Assembly: GCA_015680685.1 (NCBI GenBank)
Contig: MNCI01028403.1
Location: 856,295 to 920,294, forward strand
Direction: 5' to 3'
Origin: Gnetum montanum
Taxonomy: Eukaryota > Streptophyta > Gnetopsida > Gnetales > Gnetaceae
Length of the DNA: 64,000 nucleotides
Notes under the pieces: generated by a model
Told to the model about the DNA's origin: nothing
The model's database searches: none
The model's input: the letters and a program-made list of their open reading frames with translations, nothing else
Position numbers and translations under genes: made by a program
Shown here: positions 55,001-64,000 of the stretch, in pieces
Layout of the letters: each line of letters opens with the position of its first letter
Numbering within the stretch: position 1 is the stretch's first letter

Positions 55001-56645
55001 CTAAAGTGGTTAGGAAAGAAGGTTGGTCTTTCTTGGCCTATTGGTGAAGAATGGGTATGTCAAGGATTCCAGCACCATCTATGAAATTAACTTATTTTTT
55101 ATTTATAGGAGTCTTACCCTTATCTCTATATTTGTTGACCAATCCATGTATAGCTTCTTTTGCTTCCTTAAATTGTAATATTTCATACATGGATATGTTG
55201 GCCTTAACCCTTTTTAAATCTTCTATAAGATTATAAGTTTTCATCTCACTCCTAGGCTCATGTTGGAATGATTATGGATTTCAAATGATGTTCTAGGTTG
55301 TGTTTGAGATGTTCATGATGTCACTCATCTTCCTAAATCATGTATTTTTAGGGGTATGTTCATTGATCATGACTTGCTCAAAGGATACTATTGGTTCATT
55401 TTCAATTTCACTAGGGATTTCTAAAATCATTAGTGAAGCTTTTACCTTTCTGTTACCTTGTAATTCTTATGTAATATCCATATATAAGGCTTGGAATTGA
55501 GGGAAAGACTTATTATAATGTTGTATAGTGTTATGTAAGCTACAATATCTGCTGAGAGCTACTTCTCCTAGGTTTCCATTTGCCTCATTATAGTGATTTC
55601 TTAATTCAACATTGTTGCATTTTGGTTCATTCACTTCATTAGAAATATTTTTTAGGGTGGTCAAGACTTGGTTCATTGGAGGTTAATTCTTAACTTTACA
55701 TAAGTTGAAGACTTGTGTTGTCTCAAGGTTAGTGATAGATGGTATGGAAGGAGGATTGATAATAGATTGAATTAAGGCCTTCAATTGATCATCATTTAGG
55801 CAAAGGTTTTGAGGAAATAAAGAAGAGGAAGCATTTGGACTTTGAATATTTACTACAAAGTTAAGGATTGGATATTATTTTTAAAATAATTCAGGACTAT
55901 TGGGGTGTGGGAACCTAAGCCAAGAGTTCCGAATATGGATTGTAAAGAGTTTATGAGAGTGATTTGTTCAAGTTCAACTACTTTGGACATGACTCCTTGA
56001 AGTCAATGATATTAGGATTAGATTTGATTGCATATGTAAAGAAAGGATCTATGGTTGAGAGGCAAAATTTTAAGATTCCTTCTAGTTGTAATCACATCTC
56101 ACTAGAAACATACGATAATTATTGAATAAACATTAAATTGTAATTTCTAATTATTTCTTCAATAAGCTTTCAGAGGCTAGTAAAGTTACCAGAAGCTATA
56201 GTGAGGCTAGTAAATGTATCAAATTTAGATAGAAAAAATGATTTGAAATCATTCAAGGTTGAGGTTGATGAATTAGAAAGGCTTAGAAATCATTAAGTTA
56301 CTGTACCTTGGAAGGTAGTGACGAAAGACCTATAGGCCACATCAAGTTAAAATATGTTGTGAATGTCTAGTAATGTCTCAAAATTCTGAAGATGTTGATG
56401 AGGGTCATTAAAAGATGGATCAAAAGAAAGAAAAGTACATTGAAGAGGTTCTGGAATTGGATTGAACTATTGAAAGTTAAAAGGATAGTTGACCAAAGGT
56501 TGGGTAGCATGGTTAGCCATGTTTGAAGAATGTGAGGACTTAGATCTAGATCTTGTAGGGATATGATTTGGAAAGTGACTAGCTAAGATGTTTTGTCTTA
56601 TTGATTTCCAACTTCAAGGCCCTATAAATTTCACTAGGTCCAACT
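55001..56645 (-). pseudogene. Element E gag
   Basis: Starts at a codon now ATA near 56645 (IVGPSE; E' has ATG), so the original start is lost. The body is broken by many stops. A patch at 55676-55467 is open (MNQVLTTLKNISNEVNE). No zinc knuckle recognised. Identified mainly by position between PBS and protease and by homology with 1990-2202. Confidence 0.55.
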
Positions 56646-56792
56646 ATATACTAAGTTAACAACAAAAGTAGCTCTTAAAAAAATTGCATTTTTTTAATTA
56701 CCGTAGCAAAGAAGGAAAAGAAAGGAAATTTAAACTAATGAGAAGAAAATAGGGAAATGAAAGATGGTTGAGAAAAAATATAATAATGATAC

Positions 56793-56807
56793 TCATTCTA
56801 GTGCCAA
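56793..56807 (-). promoter_or_regulatory. Element E primer-binding site
   Basis: Minus strand TGGCACTAGAATGAG, a changed form of TGGCGCTAGAAGGAG, eight bases from the LTR end CAACA. Confidence 0.65.
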
Positions 56808-56815
56808 AGAGGGGT

Positions 56816-57066
56816 GTTGATGTGAAAATTTGGGCAAGGAGGCAAACTAATGTATGCCACTAAAAAGGAACATGATTTGGAAAAGCTATTTCCTAGGACA
56901 CCTTGCTTATCTGCAGGGCTAGCTCAAGAATAGTCTCAAGTGGAAGAGAAAATGTGATTGATAATTTTAATAGAATATTAAATTAGAAAATATTAAGTTG
57001 CTTGCAAGGAAAAATAACCGAAAAGAAAATCATTATATTAAGTGAATGATAAATAGATAACATAGG
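56816..57066 (-). repeat. Element E 5' LTR fragment
   Basis: Starts TGTTGATGTG on the plus strand. First 130 bases match 2367-2479. Cut at 57067 by the LTR of element H; flank ATAGG. Confidence 0.6.
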
Positions 57067-57947
57067 TGATGAGCAGCGAGTACCCCTATGCTCAACCATA
57101 TGAATCACAAGCATTCATGCATGATCTGGTTGAATTCTGTAGATCTTAAGTAACTAAGTACTATGGTTTCAGGATGTGAAATCTAATTGTGATTATCATT
57201 ATCTTCTCAACTACACTTGTGGAGATTAATTATATGGTTAAGTGTAATTGAGGCATATGATTTTTATTATTTTATATTTTATTCATCTACAATTAACAAT
57301 AGGTTGAAACTCAATTTATGAATCAATTTAATTAATCTAATTGCTTATTAATAACTTACTATCCTAATATAAGCATCTATTCTCACTTTCTATGCACATC
57401 CTAAACACATATAATGCTACTAGGTTACCAAACATTAAGCATTAATGGAATTACCAAGTATCATACACATGCTTGAAGTAGTCATACCTATGTTCTTAAT
57501 TAACTACTATTTAATCTAACCAACTTACTTTAGCTTAATTACTTGGAAGCATTAAATGAAATTTCACAAAACATTAAATGCATGAATAACATATTTAAGC
57601 TATCTATGGTGCTGCAAGGTTTGATTAGAAAGATCATTTTTATTGCCACACACATTGTCATACTCAGGTACAAAAATGCTTGAATAAAGACCTATATACT
57701 CAATGACTCTTGCTATGGGCACTTTGAGAAATATTGTAACTTTGGAGAAAAGAAACTGCAAAAGCTCTACTATGCTATAACAAAACTTATTTCAAAACCA
57801 TGTGCCCAAATACTATATTTAAAGACCAGCACACATCTTACAATATCAAATATTCGACATCATATCTTGGGCCCTAATATCAGGTATCTGATATCTAGGC
57901 TTCATATTAGATATCCAATATCGAAGCTAGATAAATATGGTTCATCA
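57067..57947 (-). repeat. Element H 3' LTR
   Basis: 881 bp, TGATGAGCAG to GGTTCATCA. Aligns with the LTRs of element C. ATATC/GATAT words form inverted repeats at 57850-57930, where C has GGGCC words. Degenerate PPT next to it (57948-57960). Confidence 0.75.
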
Positions 57948-59821
57948 TACATCCATGACTAAATGAAAACTCATCCTTGAGTAAACAAAAAGAGGAACAA
58001 ATTCCTTACAAAATATTGGAAAGGTATGGAATTATTGACTGACATGCAAACTAACTCAGATGGAACAAATAGATTCTCTAAGTGCCCAAGTATATGGATT
58101 TACAATCTTTGACAAAATTGAATGTTCATGATAATAGAATTGCACACCCTAGCCAAAACTAACATCCAAATCATCTGGCGGCTAAAGAATGAGAGAGGAG
58201 ATTCCAGAATCATTAAGGGCCCTCGTCACCTAATGTTGCTACTTATTCTTTTATGAAGACAGTCTCTCTTCTTATCCATACTTACCACTACAATCAAAAA
58301 AAAATCATGGCTTAGTATGCAATGTGTAACATATAGTTGTTAGGTACATTATCTCATAGGTAGTTACACTTGACTAGGTTGTGATTATGGTGGATTGATT
58401 CCTTTAATAGTGTTAGTGAGAAGACAAAAAAATAGGGTGAAATGGATAAGAGGTCTATTATTAAATTATGAAAAGTCCAAACGTGATGAAATGCTTGAAG
58501 AGGATTAATGAATTGACAAGAATAAGAAGAGGATTTCACAGAAAAACATTGTGAAGATGCGCACAATTGAATGTCATTAATGGGGTACACAAAAGAATTT
58601 GATTTTGAGAATGTCTAAGGATAAAAAACTTAACTAACACAACTAAAAGGTATGCAAGTGGGTCCTCCATAAAGTAGGCGCATGCCCTTTTTACCTTTGC
58701 ATAACCTCAAACTAAGGAGTTTGTGGGCCCCATGGGTGATTAATGGTTACGAAAATTTAAGTATGAAAACCTAGAAGAAACTACCTAAATATTTTGACAC
58801 ATCAAACCAAGACATTGAACAAGAACATGAACACTGGTAGTGAGGTGAGGCATGGAAAGCATAGATGGATGAGAGAGAAAGTAGAATGGAGTTCCCAATT
58901 AAGGTCACATGAAGTCCCTTATGCATTTTGTGGTTAAATGACTTGATAAAATCCATCTTTAGTCTAGACTCAAATCAACCACGTTCAGTGACTTTGCATT
59001 GCCACTCTAAGACCAGTCCATCCTCTTAAGACACAAGAGTGGTCCTATCAGACAACCACCATTCCTTATTTAAGGAGAAAAATGAGAAAGGACATTAGTT
59101 AGATGAAACCATTAGGCATGGGTAACATATCTTTCTAGTCCCATAACTATGCTTGTATCCTATTTATTTTATCTAAGGGATATGCTTTGAATTCCCATCA
59201 TTTTTTTTAAATGGGAACCACACCATGTAAAGACTTATTCAACTTCCTATTATTGGTCAACATGGAATGGTAAGAAATCCATGAAAACATACATGCACCC
59301 AAGTAAGTAGAAAGGAACAAAGAGTACTGAGTCCCCTTTAAGTCACACCCTATTCAAATCTTTGAATCCTTTTCAAGTTTAAAAACTACCAAGGTCACAA
59401 GTTTGTTAAAGTTTTATTAATGAAAAAGGGATCTCATACTTCTAGAATAAGGAAAACCATAGAGTTTGTGGATGGATGGATGTTGTGAACTCACAACCTA
59501 TTTCATGAAAAGGAAACCATGCCCTAGTTATTAGTAACAAAATTCAAAGCTATAATCCAAACACCAAAAATCAAATAACTAAATAGCACATGCCCAAATA
59601 AAAAAACCCACACTATACCCAATTGGCAATAAGGCACCTTATTATTAAAACACAATAAAAAATCACACCAAAATAAAGAAAAATATACAAGAAATTGTAA
59701 AATATTTAAAAAAAATAAAATGTACTAATGATGTTGTAAAAAAATTGGAAAAAATTAATAACGTAAAAACAAAAAGGTGTAAGATAAAGAATGTGTAAAA
59801 CAAAAAGTTGTAAAATAACAA
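57948..59821 (-). other. Element H spacer (extra ORF deleted)
   Basis: 57948-58320 matches the two ends of the C extra-ORF region with about 2.3 kb missing between; 58560-59820 matches 42480-43800. Repeated TGTAAAA words at 59690-59820. No ORF. Ends at the single N (59822). Confidence 0.55.
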
Positions 59822-59822
59822 N

Positions 59823-60330
59823 TTAGGATCTGTGTGATTTTTCTATTTGTAACCTTAACTTGGTCATTGGCTTGGGGGTGGTAGGGTGTTGTTAGTTTAT
59901 GTTCAACCCCCAAGCATTGTATAAGCTTTCGAAAGGTAGTACTTGTAAAGTGGGTTCCATTATTAGAAACTAATGCATGTGGCACACCAAACCTATTTAC
60001 AACATTCTATTGTACAAACCAAGTAGTAGTAGAAGATGTACAGTCAGTGATGTACACCTTTCAATTTGACATGGGCATGATGGGATCCATGAAGTCAATG
60101 CCACAGATTTCAAAGGGTTCTCGTGATTGAATTCATTTTTGAGGTTCCTCCATTTGATCAGTCATTCCATCATCTTATTGGGAGAATTCACAAGAGTGGA
60201 AAAATTAGTGAGCATCCCTGAAATTTGTTGGCCAATAATACCTTGCCATCAGGATTTTAATGGCTATGTGTCTCCTAGGATAGTGGCCCCCATAAGGACC
60301 CTCATGAGCATCCTAGAGAATACATAGTTG
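59823..60330 (-). pseudogene. Element H integrase
   Basis: The minus-strand frame from 59985 has VSNNGTHFTSTTF and TPYHPQANDQVKVTN, the integrase core. The catalytic Asp of the SDNGTHF-type motif is Asn and the catalytic Glu of QVEVTN is Lys, both G-to-A-type changes. The H2C2 zinc region lies at about 60330-60200. The C-terminal end is cut by the N at 59822. Confidence 0.75.
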
Positions 60331-60479
60331 ATTAGCATTAGAAACACACCAACGAACTAGGCCATCAACACACATTTTGTAGAAGTTCCCATTAATTTCT
60401 ATGAAGCATTTCACCTAGTGAAGAAACTATTGTTTCTTCTAGGGGTCCAACCATTACGGAATATCTTAAGTAAGAAGAT

Positions 60480-61860
60480 AGGTAAGAATGCCATCATACA
60501 ATTTAGGTTTAGTGGAAATTATTCAGTTATAGCCCCAGAAAAGAGGAGTTCATTAAAAAATAGATCAAACAGTGGACTTTCCTCCTCTTTGTTGTCCCAT
60601 AACAACAAAGACAAGTGATCAGTGCACATTTTGAGTTCCCTTTCAATCTACCATTGTAAGATTGAACTCCTGTACGATCACTAGCCATCGTATGACACGA
60701 GAGCTTACCATTGGATCATTCATTAGGAAATGAATTAAATTGTGATTCATGTGCACAAAAAATTTATATCCAAGCACATAATTCCTAAACTTCTCTAGAG
60801 AAAACACCGCTACCATCAATTATTTTTCTATGATGATATAGTTTAGTTGTGCATACACAATGCTTCGGCTTGCATAGTGGATGTAATATACATGTTTCTT
60901 TTCATCCAATTGCATGAGCATCACTCCTAAGGTGTAATTTGATGCATCCAACCTAACGTGAAATGGTATGAACTAGTTGGGTACCTGTAGAATTGGAGTT
61001 TCCATAATTTTCTCCTTTAGCTTTTAAAATGTCATTTTACATTCCTTGGTCTAAACAAATGGAGCTTCTTTCTTTGTTAGCTCAACCAATGGTTTTGTGA
61101 TCTTAGAGAAATTCTCTATGAATTGCTAGTAGTAGCCATTGTGTCCAAGAAATGATCAAACATTTTTGACAGTTTCTAGTTGATAGGTAATTCTTTAGAT
61201 TACCCTTATTTCTTTGGGATCATAAGATGGCTCTTTTGCCAATTGAGTTTTAGATTTGTTTTCACACCTCTTTTGAGAACTTACTCAAGGTGGTCCAAGG
61301 CTTACTCAAATGTAGCTCTATAGGTGGAGAAGTCATCTATGAAGGCTTTTACCCTGCTATTGAGCTGTTGTTGAAAACTACTTAAAACTAGGCATTCAAA
61401 TGTAGCAGAGGCATTTCACATACCAAAAGAAATCTTGCAATATGCAAAGATCTCCTAAGAACTCATGAATGGTGTTTTGGTCTGGTCCTCTACCACAATC
61501 TAGATTTGGTTTTAGCCACTATAACCATCCAAAAATCTATAATAGCAATGCCCAGATATGGTGTCCAACACCTAATCAACAAACAACAATGAAAAATGAT
61601 CCTTGAATGTTGCCATATTCAACAGTTGAAAATCAATGCAGACCGACTACTTGCCATCTCTTTTTGGCACAACCATGAGTGGACTAACCCACTCACTATC
61701 CCCAATGAAATAGATAAACCCTATCTTGAGGAGTTGTTCAATTTCCTCTTTGATGATTTGCTTCAATTTTGGATTCAACCATCGTTATGGTCATCTCTTT
61801 GGCTTTATGGTCAGGTAAATGTACATACGATGCTAGCATATCCTAGGATCAATTTTTATG
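60480..61860 (-). pseudogene. Element H RT and RNase H
   Basis: RT at about 61860-60990, including the YSGYNQ-type region (near 61520) and a decayed DD-loop region (near 61340). RNase H at about 60960-60560. Frames are broken by several nonsense codons and frameshifts. Homologous to 44640-46100 and to 390-1245. Confidence 0.7.
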
Positions 61861-62466
61861 AGCTCAAGATATGACCAAGAAAGGGTTGTTGATGATTTAT
61901 CAACCACATTCAATAGCATTTGTTTCTTTTATGGACCAAGATTTGCATTCATGATTACTGGCTTTCCATTTTTCAAGAATGCTTATTCCATGCTGGCAGG
62001 TAAAGGTTTTTACTCAAGGGGTTCTTGCTTAAGATTTTTTGAAATTTTTAACTCTCTCTAATAGGTATCATTTTCATTATTAGAAAGTTAGTGATGAACT
62101 TGCTCTAGTTCATCCATGCCTGCAACATAAGTGCATGTTTAGCTCTCAGTAGGTTTCATGCACATTAAGTTACTTTCAGGATTAGCAATCAACCACTAGG
62201 TGCCCTCTTATTTTGTGGTTGCTGCATATAGACACCTTTAAATATCTATTTCATGTGCACACTTCCTACATGTGGAAATAGATGCTTATTTCATGGACCA
62301 GAGTTTCTATGTACAATTACACCCAGTATTATTGTATGTGATACAAGGAACTTGCTTCTTCTCGATCTTTCCAAATGCATTTTTCTTAGATATCTCTAGG
62401 GAACAATCTATGATGTACATTTTTGCATCAACAGTGCTTAGTCATGCCCTTCCCATAATGATTGGA
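61861..62466 (-). pseudogene. Element H RT lead-in and protease C-terminal region
   Basis: Aligns with 46000-46590 of element C: the linker near 61960 and the IIMGR...STVDAKMYI-like protease end near 62460-62400. Sequence breaks at the N at 62467, where correctly oriented protease sequence should continue. Confidence 0.65.
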
Positions 62467-62873
62467 NGGTAGATTAGTCCATTACTATTTCATTGGGACT
62501 AATGGAAGACATTGTGAACACTATATATTGGTGGTCCTATTATGTTGATTTCCTAGTAATCAAAGTTGAAAACTGTAAGGGGAACTTTCCAATCATTATG
62601 GGAAGGGCATGACTAAGCACTGTTGATGCAAAAATGTACATCATAGATTGTTCCCTAGAGATATCTAAGAAAAATGCATTTGGAAAGATCGAGAAGAAGC
62701 AAGTTCCTTGTATCACATACAATAATACTGGGTGTAATTGTACATAGAAACTCTGGTCCATGAAATGAGCATCTATTTCCACATGTAGGAAGTGTGCACA
62801 TGAAATAGATATTTAAAGGTGTCTATATGCAGCAACCACAAAATAAGAGGGCACCTAGTGGTTGATTGCTAAT
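62181..62873. other. 286-bp inverted duplication bounded by N: misassembly
   Basis: 62181-62466 and 62588-62873 are near-identical inverted copies (one difference noticed). Single N bases lie at 62467 and 62874. The segment 62468-62873, reverse-complemented, overlaps 62181-62466 and then extends correctly into protease, as seen by comparison with 46560-46660. A contig was evidently placed backwards. Confidence 0.8.
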
Positions 62874-62879
62874 NTGCAT

Positions 62880-64000
62880 AAGAGTATGGATTTTAGATAG
62901 TATTTAGATTGAAGGGGACTCAAATGGATTAGATGTACAGGAATATGGAGAAGTAGGGTTGCCAACTGTAGGTGTATGTGAGGGTTTAGGTGGGTTGTTG
63001 GATCGAAAAAAAAGGTCTTTTTCATGATCTAGTATCTAAACCACTTAGTTGATGAACCAGTTGTAGATTGATGACCTTGGTAGCATTGGGTTACTATGGC
63101 TGGGCTAGAAGTTCACTGTACATGGATGAAATAGATGGTAGTTATGTTAAGGATGGAGGAATAGGTGCAAGAATAGGAAGAGAATAAGGATAGAATGTGG
63201 TATCCCTCCTCAAATATGGAGAATGAGTTCTGTAGTATTCAAAAAGATAGTAGTAATGTTGGAAAGGAGAAACATGGCTAGAAGAGTCATGTGGAGATAG
63301 GGGTTGCTGAATGTAATACCAATATGAATCTAGTTGTTTGTAAGGGTATTGCTACATTTGTGGTGGTAACACCCATGACTGTGGGTGTTGCCACTATTGA
63401 TACTGCTCATACAGTTGCAATGAAGTTCCACTTCGATAATATTGTTGTTGCTGATGAAACTACCTAGGATTACCTTGAGGATAAGGTAATCTTCTAGGTT
63501 TTTGTTGTTTTTCAAGTCATAGATTCAAAGCATACACCCTAAATTTCTATAAGTATGACACAATAAGGAAACATCCCTTAGGATGTTCATATTGGCATAT
63601 GTCACATCCATTATCATCATCTAATTCAATTTTTACAACCTCCTCTACTGTAGTAATCTTGCCCTTACTCCTTTGATTGGCACATGCAGCTTCCTTTTGC
63701 CTCCTACAGTCATGATCACTACTTTGTTCTTTGGACTCTTCAGTAATTTTTAGGATAGCTCGAAATTTGTGATCCATAAAGTCCCATAACTGATCTACCT
63801 TGGCCAAAATTTTGGAGGTAAATTTTTGAATCAGCAAGGTTTTCTAGTTCACCACCTCATTAAGTGATGATTCCTCCTCATTGTCACAAAATCAAACAAC
63901 CCTCTTGGAAATGGAAGGATCTCAGTAGTATTCTTCTACACTTTTGTATTTCCTAAACTCTCTTTCTTCTTTTGCCACCTACTTAATCAGTTGTTGGATC
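62880..64000 (-). pseudogene. Element H gag, C-terminal part
   Basis: Runs in from the right edge. The frame 63837-63547 is open for 96 codons with ILAKVDQLWDFMDHKF and the knuckle CDICQYEHPKGC near its end. Toward protease a Q/Y/P-rich linker follows (63540-62900). Homologous to 47000-47900 in element C. Confidence 0.7.

Larger units (their letters stand above)
53368..57066 (-). mobile_element. Tat-like element E, 5' half
   Basis: Minus strand: 5' LTR start at 56816, PBS, gag, protease, aRH, and then the lead-in to RT, which ends at 53368 at the junction with Athila-like sequence. Its domain order matches element D (protease then aRH before RT). On the other side the LTR is interrupted by element H at 57067. 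RT, integrase and 3' LTR are not in the window. Confidence 0.7.
57067..64000 (-). mobile_element. Athila-like element H, partial
   Basis: Minus strand: gag from beyond 64000 to 62880, protease, RT, RNase H, integrase, spacer and 3' LTR at 57067-57947. It lacks most of the extra ORF, since only about 0.3 kb separate the LTR from spacer sequence. A mis-oriented contig lies at 62468-62873. Confidence 0.75.

Noticed and set aside
62272-62782. Two identical divergent ORFs of 66 and 80 codons
   Set aside because: They are the two arms of the misassembled inverted duplication and antisense to the protease region.
1-64000. Host protein-coding or RNA genes
   Set aside because: Every coding-like stretch could be assigned to a retrotransposon or to the antisense gene in B. 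No tRNA cloverleaf or rRNA sequence was seen.

Overview
The window is plant nuclear DNA, almost entirely nested and decayed Ty3/gypsy LTR retrotransposons. I found no host gene, tRNA, rRNA, CRISPR array or prokaryotic feature. Two lineages recur. One is Athila-like: PBS TGGCATCGTTGCC, pol followed by a long same-strand extra ORF. The other is Tat-like: PBS TGGCGCTAGAAGGA and an archaeal-type RNase H (aRH) between protease and RT. Long LTRs, deep nesting, heavy C-to-T decay and absence of genes suggest a large-genome seed plant, possibly a gymnosperm. That identification is an inference only.

Layout from left to right. (1) 1-1245: plus-strand Athila-like pol fragment. (2) 1246-1989: unassigned. 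(3) 1990-2479: minus-strand 5' end of a Tat-like element (E'), cut by the next element. (4) 2480-50418: one minus-strand Athila-like element (C) with LTRs at 2480-3466 and 49492-50418. Its extra ORF carries two insertions: element B (3899-25973) and element D (26903-39945). Element A (8266-18879) sits inside B. Target-site duplications and an uninterrupted paralogue at 50650-53028 confirm these junctions base by base. (5) 50419-53367: the extra ORF of a second Athila-like copy that shares C's 5' LTR. (6) 53368-57066: minus-strand Tat-like element E (gag, protease, aRH), broken just before RT. (7) 57067-64000: a third Athila-like element (H), minus strand, running off the right edge.

A and B are gag-protease elements without RT, so they must have used enzymes from a relative. 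D is the most complete Tat-like element: gag, PR, aRH, RT, RNase H and INT, with 3.2 kb LTRs. It has a few frame breaks and an intact INT frame.

The most unusual object is in B. A three-exon gene of about 329 codons lies on the opposite strand, in the place where RT and most of INT should be. Both introns are GT-AG and phase 0, all exon lengths are multiples of three, and the only lesions are 15 nonsense codons of the kind made by C-to-T or G-to-A change. Element A landed in its second exon. Other notable structures are a hairpin-forming minisatellite shared by A and B, a PBS-like site plus ORF buried in the U3 of D's LTRs, a TATA-preceded ORF downstream of D's integrase, and a set of assembly artefacts marked by single N bases.
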